A stretch of 64,000 bases of DNA, taken from positions 1-64,000 of the forward strand of contig CAJUMX010000008.1 in the NCBI GenBank assembly GCA_910587705.1, in the 5' to 3' direction. The stretch is from an uncultured Oscillibacter sp. (GTDB taxonomy: Bacteria; Bacillota; Clostridia; Oscillospirales; Oscillospiraceae). Under the pieces are notes generated by a model, which was given only the letters and a program-made list of their open reading frames with translations, was not told where the DNA came from and ran no database searches. Shown here one piece after another: positions 8,378-16,363 of the stretch. Position 1 is the stretch's first letter. Every line of letters starts with the position of its first letter. A program made the translations under genes and the position numbers.

Positions 8378-9568
8378 TCAGAACAGCTTGCGCTTGTCGG
8401 CAGCGTCCAGGGCCATCAGGGCGGACACGGGGTCCTTGACCTTGCTCATCATGATCATGGCCGCGATGATATAGGGCTTGTAGCTGGCTTCCTTGTACAG
8501 GGGCACCAGGTAACGGTCGAACACAGGGTTGTCCACCTCGCCCTCGGGGCAGCTCAGGCCCGTGATGTCGGCGGGGAGGCAGTGGAGGTACAGGGCGGAG
8601 CCGTTCCGGGTCTTCTTCATCATCTCCTCGGAGCAGGTCCAGTCCTTGTGCTGGGCGTTCTGGGCCAGGAGCTTCTTCTCCAGGGCGTCGATGCCCGCCT
8701 GGTCCCCGGCCTGGTAGAGCTTGGTCCGCTCCTCCATGGCGGCGAAGGGAGCCCAGCTCTTGGGATACACGATGTCCGCGTCCTGGAAGGCCTCTTCCAT
8801 AGTGGCCACCTTTTTGTAGCTTCCGCCGGTGGCGGCGGCGTTCTTCTTGGCGATTTCCTCCACCTCGGGCATCACGTCATAGCCCTCGGGATGGGCCAGA
8901 ACCACGTCCATGCCGAAGCGGGTCATTAATCCGATGACGCCCTGGGGCACGGAGAGGGGCTTGCCGTAGGAGGGGGAGTAGGCCCAGGTCATGGCGATTT
9001 TCTTGCCCTTGAGGTTCTCCACGCCGCCGAACTGGTGGATGATGTGGAGCATATCGGCCATGCACTGGGTGGGGTGGTCCACGTCGCACTGGAGGTTCAC
9101 CAGGGTAGGCTGCTGCTCCAGGATGCCGTCCCGGTAGCCTTCCTTCACGGCGTCCATGAAGGTTTTCTGATACTTGTGGCCCTCGCCGATGAACATGTCG
9201 TCCCGGATGCCGATAACGTCGGCCATGAAGGACACCATGTTGGCGGTCTCCCGGACGGTCTCGCCGTGGGCGATCTGGGATTTCTTCTCGTCCAGGTCCT
9301 GGACAGTCAGTCCCAGCAGGTTGCAGGCGGAGGCGAAGGAGAACCGGGTCCGGGTGGAGTTGTCCCGGAAGATGGAGATGCCAAGGCCGGAGTCAAAAAT
9401 CCGGGTGGACTTGTTCCGCTCCCGAAGGTCCCGCAGGGCGTCGGCCACGGTGAAGATGGCGTCCAGCTCCTCGTCGGTCTTGTCCCAGGTCCAGTAGAAG
9501 TCGGACTTGTACATGTTGTTGATGTGCAGCTGCTCCAGGTGCTGCGCCAGCTCGATGGTCTTAGACAT
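8378..9568 (-). CDS. ygeW: YgeW-type carbamoyltransferase
   Basis: 396 residues, the length of E. coli YgeW, a knotted transcarbamylase-like protein. Carbamoyl phosphate site: FRDNSTRTRFSFASACNLLG. Later motifs: AHGETVRETANMVSFMADVIG, DVDHPTQCMADMLHI, and LYLHCLPADITGLSCPEGEV. Acceptor specificity of the family is unsettled; it differs from aspartate and ornithine transcarbamylases. In gut bacteria ygeW co-occurs with ygeX/ygeY in clusters linked to anaerobic purine breakdown (established association), so this is a plausible route here. ATG 9568 has AAGGAG 9 nt upstream. Between this gene and ygeY lie two palindromic repeats, with no gene. Confidence 0.93.
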   Translation of the reverse strand: MSKTIELAQHLEQLHINNMYKSDFYWTWDKTDEELDAIFTVADALRDLRERNKSTRIFDSGLGISIFRDNSTRTRFSFASACNLLGLTVQDLDEKKSQIAHGETVRETANMVSFMADVIGIRDDMFIGEGHKYQKTFMDAVKEGYRDGILEQQPTLVNLQCDVDHPTQCMADMLHIIHQFGGVENLKGKKIAMTWAYSPSYGKPLSVPQGVIGLMTRFGMDVVLAHPEGYDVMPEVEEIAKKNAAATGGSYKKVATMEEAFQDADIVYPKSWAPFAAMEERTKLYQAGDQAGIDALEKKLLAQNAQHKDWTCSEEMMKKTRNGSALYLHCLPADITGLSCPEGEVDNPVFDRYLVPLYKEASYKPYIIAAMIMMSKVKDPVSALMALDAADKRKLF

Positions 9569-9620
9569 ATCAAAAATCTCCTTATTTTTTATTTGGTGTC
9601 CCAGCTTCAACAGGGGAAAA

Positions 9621-9652
9621 ACCGTAGGGGCCGCCGCCCTCGGCGGCCCGCC
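9621..9652. repeat. REP-like palindrome (minus orientation)
   Basis: GTAGGGGCCGCCGCCCTCGG followed by CGGCCC. The same head, GGGCCGCCGAGGGCGGCGGC, recurs at about 37497, so it belongs to a dispersed family. Confidence 0.7.
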
Positions 9653-9727
9653 CCCCGCCTTGCCTCTATGCGGCATTTCGTCACCGCATGGGGCCGTTTC
9701 CCGTTATGCGGTGGTTCCGAGGGGAAT

Positions 9728-9768
9728 GGGACGGCCAGGGGGCCGTCCCCTACGGGGTGATTCACCGA
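9728..9768. repeat. REP-like palindrome with conserved tail
   Basis: Head GGGACGGCC...GGCCGTCCC followed by the tail CCCCTACGGGGTGATTCACC, related to the tails at 36800-36830, 37520-37550 and 37590-37612. Confidence 0.7.
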
Positions 9769-9773
9769 AAAAT

Positions 9774-11186
9774 TTATTTGATGTCGTTGTCGGTAAGGCT
9801 CTGGCGGAATTCCGTCACGTCGGCGGTCTTGTTCTCCGGCTTGTACAGGGGGATGGCGGCGGCGTACAGGGCGGCGCAGGTCACCAGGTCCTGCTTCCAG
9901 GTAATCTCGTTGGGGGCGTGGGCCTGAGACTCCGCGCCGGGGCCGAAGCCCACGCAGGGGATGCCGTACCGGCCCTGGATGGACACGCAGTTGGTGGAGA
10001 AGGTCCACTTGTCCGTCAGGGGACGGCCGGTGCGCAGGTGCATGGCGTCCTTGCTCTGGTCCGCGTCGGCGTGGCCGATGCGCTCCTGGCCCCAAAGGGC
10101 ATGGTGGGCGTCCACCAGGGCCTGGACATGAGCAGCGCCGGCCTTGTTGATCCAAGTGGGGAAGAAGCACTCCGTCTCATAGACGGTTCCCGTCCAGGCG
10201 GGACGGTCGTACATGTACATGGAGACCTTCACATCGTCCCCGTATTTCTTCACGCTGGGCAGCTGCCGGATTTCCTCCAGGCAGGAGTCCCAGGTCTCCC
10301 CGGCGGTCATGCGCCGGTCGATGGAGATGGAGCAGCTGTCCGCCACGGCGCAGCGGCTGGGGGAGGTGTAGAAAATCTGGCTGGTGGTGCAGGTGCCCCG
10401 ACCCAGGAACTGGGCGTCCTCGTAATGCTCGGGGTTAAACTCCGGGTTCAGCATCTTGACAAGGCCCTTGACCTCATTGGAGGGGCCGTCGCCGTTTTCG
10501 TTCAGGGCCCGGACGTCCTGGAGGATGTCGGCCATCTTGTAGATGGCGTTGTCACCCCGGTGGGGGGCGGAGCCGTGGCAGGAAACGCCCTTCACGTCCA
10601 CCCGGATTTCCATGCGGCCCCGGTGGCCCCGGTAGATGCCGCCGTCGGTGGGCTCGGTGGAGATGACGAACTCAATCTTCGAGCGGGCGTCCTCGGGACC
10701 CTGGAAGTACTTGTTGACGATGTACTGCCAGCACATGCCGTCGCAGTCCTCCTCCTGGACGGAGCCCACCACCATGATCTTATAGCCCTCGGGGATGAGC
10801 CCCAGGTCCTTCATGATTTTCGCCCCGTACACGGCGGAGGCCATGCCGCCCTCCTGGTCGCTGCCGCCCCGGCCGAAGATGACGTCCTCCGTCTCATAGC
10901 CCTTGTAGGGGTCCGCTTCCCAGTTGTCGATGTTTCCGATGCCCACGGTGTCGATGTGGGAGTCGATGGCGATGATTTTTTCGCCCTGGCCCATCCAGCC
11001 GATGACGTTGCCCAGGCCGTCGATTTCCACCTTGTCAAAGCCCAGCTTTTCCATCTCGGCCTTGATGCACATGACGACTTCCTTCTCCTCGCAGCTCTCG
11101 CTGGGATGGGAGATCATGTCCCGCAGGAACCGGGACATTTCCGCCTTATAGCCCTCCGCCGCAGACTTGATCTTCTCAAAATCCAT
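9774..11186 (-). CDS. ygeY: YgeY-type M20 family hydrolase
   Basis: 470 residues; M20 metallopeptidase fold. Metal-binding motifs: DSHIDTVG, then [17 protein letters not shown] with the catalytic glutamate, and the C-terminal HAPNE motif ([10 protein letters not shown]). A dimerisation domain inserts at about 190-330. Proteins of this type are named YgeY or selenium-metabolism-linked hydrolase and accompany ygeW in gut anaerobes. The likely chemistry is hydrolysis of an amide or ureido bond in a small amino-acid derivative (inference). ATG 11186 has GGAGG upstream. It is first in the ygeY-ygeW-arcC run and divergent from the YheO-like regulator. Confidence 0.92.
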   Translation of the reverse strand: MDFEKIKSAAEGYKAEMSRFLRDMISHPSESCEEKEVVMCIKAEMEKLGFDKVEIDGLGNVIGWMGQGEKIIAIDSHIDTVGIGNIDNWEADPYKGYETEDVIFGRGGSDQEGGMASAVYGAKIMKDLGLIPEGYKIMVVGSVQEEDCDGMCWQYIVNKYFQGPEDARSKIEFVISTEPTDGGIYRGHRGRMEIRVDVKGVSCHGSAPHRGDNAIYKMADILQDVRALNENGDGPSNEVKGLVKMLNPEFNPEHYEDAQFLGRGTCTTSQIFYTSPSRCAVADSCSISIDRRMTAGETWDSCLEEIRQLPSVKKYGDDVKVSMYMYDRPAWTGTVYETECFFPTWINKAGAAHVQALVDAHHALWGQERIGHADADQSKDAMHLRTGRPLTDKWTFSTNCVSIQGRYGIPCVGFGPGAESQAHAPNEITWKQDLVTCAALYAAAIPLYKPENKTADVTEFRQSLTDNDIK

Positions 11187-11256
11187 GATGCAGTCCTCCG
11201 TTACATTTTTTATTTTTGACAGCCTCGCGTCCTGGCTGTCTGTTCCCTATAGCCCT

Positions 11257-11284
11257 ATCATAGCACAAGATTTCCCGTTGTCAA
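11257..11284 (-). promoter_or_regulatory. Promoter of ygeY
   Basis: TTGACA, 16 nt, TATGAT. The transcript would carry a GACAGCC/GGCTGTC stem-loop (11210-11236) in its leader. Confidence 0.7.
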
Positions 11285-11324
11285 ACAAAATTTTAGAAAA
11301 CCAAAAAATTTTTTTGAATTGCTG

Positions 11325-11353
11325 TTGATTTCTCCAAACATCTGTGGTATGAT
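11325..11353 (+). promoter_or_regulatory. Promoter of the YheO-like regulator
   Basis: TTGATT, 17 nt, TATGAT. The expected start, about 11360, falls on an ATG, so the message has almost no 5' leader (see the next gene). Confidence 0.7.
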
Positions 11354-11367
11354 GCTAGTATGAATCA

Positions 11368-12051
11368 GTGTCTTTCCATAAAAAAGTAAGCAAAAAGGGG
11401 GAATTACCCACGGAAAACAGCAAACTGGAGCTGCTGCGCCAGGTAGCCGCCGGCATCGCCGCCCAATTTGGCTCCAACTGCGAGGTGGCCATCCACGATT
11501 TGAGCCGGGACCCGGACCGCTCCATCGTCTTTATCGCCAACGGCCACGTCTCCGGCCGGAAGGTAGGGGACGGCGCGTCCAACGTGGTGATGGAGCAGCT
11601 GCGCACCCAGGACCCAGAGCCCAAGGACCACCTCTGCTACCTCACCAAAACCCCGGATGGGAAGATTTTGAAATCCTCCACCGTCTACATCCGGGACCGG
11701 AAGGGGAAGGTCTCCGCCATTCTGGCCATCAACTACGACATCTCCCGCCTCATCCTTATGGAGGAGGCCCTCCACGACCTCACCTCCACCGGGGAGGAAA
11801 TTCCCGCCGAGCCGGAGCGCATCACCAACGTCAGCGACCTGCTGGACGAGCTGATCCAGCAGTCCGTGGCCCTGGTGGGGAAGCCCGCCGCCGTCATGAA
11901 TAAGGAGGACAAGGTAAAGGCCATCCAATTCCTCAGCCAAAACGGGGCCTTTCTCATCACCAAGTCCGGCGACAAGGTGGCAAAGTACTTCGGCATTTCC
12001 AAGTACACCCTGTATTCCTACATTGATATGAATAAACAGGAGGGCAATTGA
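11368..12051 (+). CDS. YheO/DauR-like PAS-HTH transcriptional regulator
   Basis: 227 residues. The N-terminal YheO-like PAS domain covers about 20-130 (ELLRQVAAGIAAQFGSNCEV, HLCYLTKTPDGKILKSSTVY, KVSAILAINYDISRL). The C-terminal helix-turn-helix covers about 175-225 (KAIQFLSQNGAFLITKSGDK then VAKYFGISKYTLYSYID). DauR of this family controls D-amino-acid use. The start is unclear: GTG 11368 has no Shine-Dalgarno, while AAAGGGGG at 11394-11401 precedes no standard start codon in frame. An ATG at 11360 opens the -1-shifted frame and meets the slippery heptamer A AAA AAG just before its stop. It sits between ygeY and the PLP enzyme, which it probably controls. Confidence 0.88.
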   Translation: MSFHKKVSKKGELPTENSKLELLRQVAAGIAAQFGSNCEVAIHDLSRDPDRSIVFIANGHVSGRKVGDGASNVVMEQLRTQDPEPKDHLCYLTKTPDGKILKSSTVYIRDRKGKVSAILAINYDISRLILMEEALHDLTSTGEEIPAEPERITNVSDLLDELIQQSVALVGKPAAVMNKEDKVKAIQFLSQNGAFLITKSGDKVAKYFGISKYTLYSYIDMNKQEGN

Positions 12052-12052
12052 C

Positions 12053-13528
12053 ATGATCGATCTCACCATCAACCGGACGGGTCTGGAGCACAACCTGAAA
12101 AAGGCCCGGGAGCACAACATCCTCATTCCCACCATCGCCCAGATGCAGCACCCGGAGACCATCCCCGGCAAGGTCCAGGACAAGCTGAAAGCTGTGGGCC
12201 TCTGGGACGTGAACCCCCTGAACCTCTTCCGGGTCACCTGGAAGAACGAGGCCAAGGAATCCGGCGGCCTCTTCCAGGCCGTGCCCAACTACATCGAGCT
12301 GCCCCCGGAGCTCACCGGCGTGCCCTGCCGCATCGTCGCCATGGTGGGCAAGTGGTTCCCCACGGGCTGCCATAAAGTCGGGGCCTCCTTCGGCTGCCTG
12401 GCCCCCCGGCTGGTGACGGGCCAGTTCGACGTGGACGTCCACAAGGCCGTCTGGCCCTCCACCGGCAACTACTGCCGGGGCGGCGCCTTCAACTCCAAGC
12501 TCCTGGGGGCCCAGGGCGTGGCCATCCTCCCGGCGGAGATGAGCCAGGAGCGCTTCGACTGGCTCCACGAGATCGGGGCGGAGGTCATCGCCACCCCGGG
12601 CTGTGAATCCAATGTAAAGGAAATCTTCGACAAGACCAACGAGCTCAAGCAGGACCCCCAGTACATGATCTTCAACCAGTTCGAGGAGATGGGGAATCCC
12701 CTCTGGCACTACAACGTCACCGGCACCGCCCTGGCGGACGTGTTCGAGGCCATCAAGCGTCCCGGGGACCACTTCGCTGGTGCCTGCTTCACCTCCGGCT
12801 CCGCCGGAACCATGAGCGCGGGCGATTTGCTGAAAGAGCGCTATCCCCACCTCAAGCTGGGCGTGGGCGAGGCCCTCCAGTGCCCCACGATTCTGAACAA
12901 TGGCTTTGGCGGGCACCGGATCGAGGGCATCGGAGACAAGCATATCCCCTGGATTCACAATGTAAAAAATACGGATATGGCCATCGCCATTGACGACGAG
13001 GACTCCCAGCGGCTCCTCCGCCTCTTCAACACCCCGGAGGGCCGGGACTACCTGCTCCACACCCTGAAGCTGGACCCGGTGCTGGTGGAGCGGCTGGCGT
13101 GGCTGGGCATCTCCGGCATCGCCAACGTGCTGTGCTGCATCAAGATGGCCAAGTACTATGAGTTCACGGACCGGGACGTGGTGGGCACCGTCCTCACGGA
13201 CTCCGCCGTCATGTACGGCAGCCGGATTCAGGAGCTGAACGACCTCCACGGGGCCTACACGGCGGAGGAGGCCCGGCTGGACCACCACCTCCACATGCTG
13301 GGTCTCAAGACCGACAACCTCATCGAGCTGGGTTACGCGGAGCGGAAGCGGGTCCACCACCTGAAATACTACACCTGGGTGGAGCAGCAGGGAAAGGACA
13401 TGCACGACCTCAACGCCCTGTGGTACGACACCGAGGGCACCTGGGACGCGGTTCATGCCCAGGCCAAGGACCTGGACGAGCTGATCAACGCCTTCAACGA
13501 AGAGAGCGGCGTGCTGAAAAACCTGTAA
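12053..13528 (+). CDS. Pyridoxal-phosphate-dependent enzyme, fold type II
   Basis: 491 residues. The probable PLP lysine is in PTGCHKVGASFGCLAPRL, followed by PSTGNYCRGGAFNSKLLGAQ, which matches the asparagine loop of fold II (cysteine synthase/threonine synthase) enzymes, and by a glycine-rich phosphate cup GACFTSGSAGTMSAGDLL. It is longer than YgeX diaminopropionate ammonia-lyase (about 400) and not obviously an orthologue, yet it occupies the equivalent place beside ygeY/ygeW. An ammonia-lyase or beta-replacement activity on a diamino or ureido acid is inference. GGAGGG lies 8 nt before the ATG, 2 nt after the regulator stop, so the two genes form an operon. Confidence 0.8.
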   Translation: MIDLTINRTGLEHNLKKAREHNILIPTIAQMQHPETIPGKVQDKLKAVGLWDVNPLNLFRVTWKNEAKESGGLFQAVPNYIELPPELTGVPCRIVAMVGKWFPTGCHKVGASFGCLAPRLVTGQFDVDVHKAVWPSTGNYCRGGAFNSKLLGAQGVAILPAEMSQERFDWLHEIGAEVIATPGCESNVKEIFDKTNELKQDPQYMIFNQFEEMGNPLWHYNVTGTALADVFEAIKRPGDHFAGACFTSGSAGTMSAGDLLKERYPHLKLGVGEALQCPTILNNGFGGHRIEGIGDKHIPWIHNVKNTDMAIAIDDEDSQRLLRLFNTPEGRDYLLHTLKLDPVLVERLAWLGISGIANVLCCIKMAKYYEFTDRDVVGTVLTDSAVMYGSRIQELNDLHGAYTAEEARLDHHLHMLGLKTDNLIELGYAERKRVHHLKYYTWVEQQGKDMHDLNALWYDTEGTWDAVHAQAKDLDELINAFNEESGVLKNL

Positions 13529-13551
13529 GCCCAAGGATATTTGAAATACGC

Positions 13552-13584
13552 AAAGAGGCGGAGCCTGACAGCTCCGCCTCTTTT
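13552..13584. terminator. Bidirectional terminator after the PLP enzyme
   Basis: AGAGGCGGAGC / GCTCCGCCTCT stem, 6-nt loop, then TTTT; the T-run overlaps the stop of the convergent small gene. Confidence 0.88.
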
Positions 13585-13750
13585 ATGATTTCTTTTGCTC
13601 TTCCATCCAGGCGGTGTATTCTCCCTCCGCCTGGAGCTGTCCGTGCATCAGCAAATCTGTCGCGTTTCCGTAGTTGTGCTGTTCCAGCTCCCGCAGCGCG
13701 TCCGTAACGGCATTGAACAGCGTTGTGTAGTACTTTGGGACCGTTCTCAT
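13583..13750 (-). CDS. Small hypothetical protein (55 aa)
   Basis: Starts at ATG 13750 with GAGAGG 8 nt upstream: begins MRTVPKYYTTLFNAVTDALR, then an acidic and glutamine-rich helix (QLQAEGEYTAW). Soluble, probably all-helical. Similar short proteins of unknown role occur widely in gut Clostridia; I do not know a function. It is convergent with the PLP enzyme and shares its terminator. Confidence 0.65.
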   Translation of the reverse strand: MRTVPKYYTTLFNAVTDALRELEQHNYGNATDLLMHGQLQAEGEYTAWMEEQKKS

Positions 13751-13857
13751 TTTTGTCGCCTCTCTTTCACATAATCCACCTTTGTTTATCTTACCATATA
13801 TTCCCAGAACACGCAAGCTGCGTGCGTGACAAATTTCTTCCAGAAATATCGTGCACT

Positions 13858-13879
13858 TTGCAATAAGAAATTATTGCAA
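13858..13879. promoter_or_regulatory. Palindrome upstream of the RHH-like gene (first)
   Basis: TTGCAATAA GAAA TTATTGCAA, a perfect 9-bp inverted repeat. Half-site TTGCAAT/ATTGCAA recurs in the next palindrome. Candidate operator. Confidence 0.6.
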
Positions 13880-13907
13880 AATTGCGTCACATTCGCAAGG
13901 CGCATTA

Positions 13908-13927
13908 TGCAATACAATTTTATTGCA
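13908..13927. promoter_or_regulatory. Palindrome upstream of the RHH-like gene (second)
   Basis: TGCAATA CAATTT TATTGCA, 7-bp arms with the same half-site as the element at 13858; spacing between centres is about 49 bp, close to five helical turns. Confidence 0.6.
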
Positions 13928-13959
13928 AATTAAGCGCAAAATATATTGCGGGGTGTATG

Positions 13960-14148
13960 ATGAGAAAATTCAAAATTCCAAATGTCCCGGATGTCCCTGT
14001 TTCCGCCACAAAGTCCATCCGTTTCCCAACCGTGGTCATTCAACAGGTTGAAGAGGCCATCCGCGGCACAAACTGCACCTTCACCGCCTTTGTGGTGGAG
14101 GCCGTCCGGGTAGCTCTGGAAAACCTAGCGGAGGAAGAAGAACCGTAA
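13960..14148 (+). CDS. Small ribbon-helix-helix-like protein (62 aa)
   Basis: Starts at ATG 13960, 6 nt after a GGGG. Sequence: KFKIPNVPDVPVSATKSIRF, then PTVVIQQVEEAIRGTNCTFT and AFVVEAVRVALENLAEE. A basic/hydrophobic strand (KSIRFP) followed by two helices (QQVEEAIR..., FVVEAVRVALENL) is the ribbon-helix-helix pattern of CopG/Arc-type DNA-binding proteins and antitoxins. No toxin gene adjoins it. Two related palindromes (13858, 13908) lie just upstream, so autoregulation is likely. This stretch is noticeably AT-rich compared with the window. Confidence 0.6.
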   Translation: MRKFKIPNVPDVPVSATKSIRFPTVVIQQVEEAIRGTNCTFTAFVVEAVRVALENLAEEEEP

Positions 14149-14155
14149 ATGCTTT

Positions 14156-14226
14156 TGTGGGGCCTGGCCCCCTGGTTCAGCCATTCCCTTCATTTGGAAT
14201 GGCCTGGCCAGGGGGCAGGCCCCACA
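14156..14226. repeat. Long intergenic palindrome
   Basis: TGTGGGGCCTG...CCCCCTGG pairs with CCAGGGGGCAGGCCCCACA around a central ATTCC/GGAAT stem: a 71-nt near-perfect hairpin. The arms resemble the GGCCTGACC...GGTCAGGCCCCACA units at 37398 and 37564. It may also terminate transcription. Confidence 0.7.
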
Positions 14227-14253
14227 TCATCTTTTTTTAGAGCTCTGTTTCTT

Positions 14254-14835
14254 TTAAGCGAACAGCGCCTCAAAGCTCTCCACGGCGGCTCCGGCCGCGT
14301 CTCCCACCGCCAGCATGACGTAATTGCCCTTACTGACAATTTGGGACTTGGTTTTCCAGCCCTCAATGGTCTCGGGATACCAGGCCCCGCCAGGGTTCGT
14401 GTCGTCCCCCACCTGATAGTCAACGCGGGCCTGGAAGATATCCTCCACCGCCTGCACATCTCCGGCGTTCTCCACCTCCACCAGGGCGATCTCCCCCACG
14501 GCGGCGGAGATGGCGGCGACATAGACCCCGCACTGCTTGGTGGAAATCTCCGAGAGACCGGGGTAGTAGCTGTCCAGCAGCTCCGTCATGGCCGCATCTT
14601 CCGTCGGGTTCATCAGCTCCGGCCAGGTGTTCTCCGCCCGGAGGGTGTCGTAGAAGGCGGCGAGGTCAATCTCCTTGGGGCTCTCCTCCGGGGTCTCGGG
14701 AGCCTCTGTCTCCGGGGCGCTGGCCTCCGGAGCGTCAGATGTTCCGTCCTGGGCGGGGGCGTCCTTGCCGCCGCAGGCGGCCAGGGAGAGGGCCAGGGTC
14801 AGCGCCAGAGCCAGCGCGAGAAACTTCTTTTTCAT
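14254..14835 (-). CDS. DUF4358-type lipoprotein
   Basis: 193 residues, starting MKKKFLALALALTLALSLAA followed by C-GGKD: a lipoprotein signal with lipobox LAAC. An acidic Pro/Glu/Ala spacer (residues 25-50) leads to a domain (55-193) with FYDTLRAENTWPELM, DSYYPGLSEISTKQCGVYV and GAAVESFEALFA, typical of DUF4358. Function unknown. It follows the ATP-grasp gene on the same strand, but that gene has its own terminator at 14932, so this lipoprotein probably has a separate promoter. Confidence 0.8.
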   Translation of the reverse strand: MKKKFLALALALTLALSLAACGGKDAPAQDGTSDAPEASAPETEAPETPEESPKEIDLAAFYDTLRAENTWPELMNPTEDAAMTELLDSYYPGLSEISTKQCGVYVAAISAAVGEIALVEVENAGDVQAVEDIFQARVDYQVGDDTNPGGAWYPETIEGWKTKSQIVSKGNYVMLAVGDAAGAAVESFEALFA

Positions 14836-14931
14836 ATTAAATCTCCTTGTGTCAAAATGGCCTTGTGATTGGCTTCTGTCTATTGGACGGAGAAGCCCTA
14901 TAAAAAGTTTCCGCCTGGAGAAAAAATTTTT

Positions 14932-14958
14932 AAAAAACAAGGGCGGCTCTCGCCGCCC
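14932..14958 (-). terminator. Terminator of the ATP-grasp gene
   Basis: GGGCGGC GAGA GCCGCCC followed on the minus strand by TTGTTTTTT. Confidence 0.85.
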
Positions 14959-14965
14959 CTGCTGT

Positions 14966-16165
14966 TTATCCCTCGTTCCGCGGCCGGAAGGCCGCCCGGA
15001 CGAAGAGGTCCACCTCCTCCATGGTGTCGAAGCAGGCAATGGCAACCTGATTCCCCATGGTCCCCGCCAAGGCATCCGGCATCCGGGTGAAGAGCCGGGC
15101 CCGGTCGCCGCACCGGGCCTCCAGCTGGCCCAGGGAGATGTCATAGCGCACCTCGTCCCGCCGCCCGGCATAGACACAGTAGCTGTGGGGGCCGATGTAA
15201 GTATGCCGCAGCTGGTCAAAGGCCACCATATCTGCCCAGATTTGGTACACGTCCACACTCTGGCTGAAATTCAGCATGTCCGGGGTATAGCCCCCGGCGG
15301 GGCGCATGTTGACCTCCAGGGCCACGATGTCTCCCACGTCCCCCAGCCCCGGCTTCGCCTCCGTCAGGCGGAAAAATTCCAAATGGAAAAACCGGCTGGC
15401 CGCGCCGAAGGCCTTCAGCGTGGCCTTTCCCGCCGCCTCCACGTCGGCGGGGACCTCCTTGTCCACATAGTAATAGGTCGGCACGTGTTCGTTCACCATA
15501 TCCATGATGGAGTTCCGGGTCACATGGCTGGCGGCAAAGAGCACCTCCCCCTTGGAATTGCACACACCGTCATAGGTGGTGACCGCGCCGGAGACGTATT
15601 CCTCCATGAGATAGGGGGCCTCCGGCGGGTCCTGGAAGAAGCGGCGCAGGTCCTCCTCGTTCTCCAGCCGCCAGGTGGCCACAGCCCCCACGCCGTTGTC
15701 CGGCTTGGCCACAAGGGGATACCCCGCCTCGCGGGCGAAGGCCAGCCCCGCCTCCAGGTCCGTCACCGCAGCGCAGCGGGCGCAGGGAATCCCGGCCTTT
15801 TGGTAGTACGCCTTCATCGCCAGCTTGCTTTTGTACTTTTCAATCTCGTGGGCCCTTGGCCCGGTGGTGATGTGGAAGTCCGTCCGCAGCTGGGCGTCCA
15901 GCTCCAGCCAGTACTCGTTGTTGCTCTCCACCCAGTCCATTTTGCCGTATCGCCCCGTGAAGTACCCCAGGGCCCGAAGAACCTGCTCGTAGTCCTCCAG
16001 GCTGTCCACCCGGTAGTACTCCGTCAGCGCCCGTTTCAGCTCCGGGTGGAGGAAGTCATAGGGCGCGTCCCCCACGCCCAGGACGTTGACGCCGTTCTCC
16101 CGAAGCCGGACGCAGAACCAGCGGTAAGCCTCGGGGAAGTTGGGGGAGATGAAAACAAAATTCAC
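14966..16165 (-). CDS. ATP-grasp domain enzyme
   Basis: 399 residues. The N-terminal pre-ATP-grasp part (MNFVFISPNFPEAYRWFCVR) is followed by the ATP-grasp core: KYKSKLAMKAYYQKAGIPCA, the nucleotide-binding YPLVAKPDNGVGAVAT with its lysine, PYLMEEYVSGAVTTYDG, and the metal site ALEVNMRPAGGYTPDM. Such enzymes join a carboxylate to an amine via an acyl phosphate. The substrate cannot be told from sequence. Many gut anaerobes carry this stand-alone type. It is monocistronic between a promoter (16214) and a terminator (14932). Confidence 0.85.
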   Translation of the reverse strand: MNFVFISPNFPEAYRWFCVRLRENGVNVLGVGDAPYDFLHPELKRALTEYYRVDSLEDYEQVLRALGYFTGRYGKMDWVESNNEYWLELDAQLRTDFHITTGPRAHEIEKYKSKLAMKAYYQKAGIPCARCAAVTDLEAGLAFAREAGYPLVAKPDNGVGAVATWRLENEEDLRRFFQDPPEAPYLMEEYVSGAVTTYDGVCNSKGEVLFAASHVTRNSIMDMVNEHVPTYYYVDKEVPADVEAAGKATLKAFGAASRFFHLEFFRLTEAKPGLGDVGDIVALEVNMRPAGGYTPDMLNFSQSVDVYQIWADMVAFDQLRHTYIGPHSYCVYAGRRDEVRYDISLGQLEARCGDRARLFTRMPDALAGTMGNQVAIACFDTMEEVDLFVRAAFRPRNEG

Positions 16166-16213
16166 AGAGGATTCCTCCTTTCAAGCGGAAAGCAAAACGG
16201 TTCAGCATGTTGA

Positions 16214-16242
16214 ATTATAGCGCCCCAGGAAGGAAATTGCAA
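16214..16242 (-). promoter_or_regulatory. Promoter of the ATP-grasp gene
   Basis: TTGCAA, 17 nt, TATAAT on the minus strand. Confidence 0.7.
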
Positions 16243-16306
16243 GGGCGGCCCCGCAGGGCGTGCCCTCCCCGCGTCCTAAACGCTCCGGGCGGAAGGTTCC
16301 CGAAAC

Positions 16307-16341
16307 CAAAATCAGAGAGGCCCTGGCCTCTCTGATTTTCG
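16307..16341. terminator. Terminator of the zinc-ribbon gene
   Basis: AAAATCAGAGAGGCC / GGCCTCTCTGATTTT perfect stem; works in either direction. Confidence 0.85.
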
Positions 16342-16363
16342 CTCCGGATAAAGTCGTGCCCCG

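Noticed and set aside
11210..11236. Terminator between the ygeY promoter and ygeY
   Set aside because: The GACAGCC/GGCTGTC hairpin is followed by AAAAATAAAAAATG rather than a T-run on the transcribed strand, so it is a leader stem-loop, not an intrinsic terminator.
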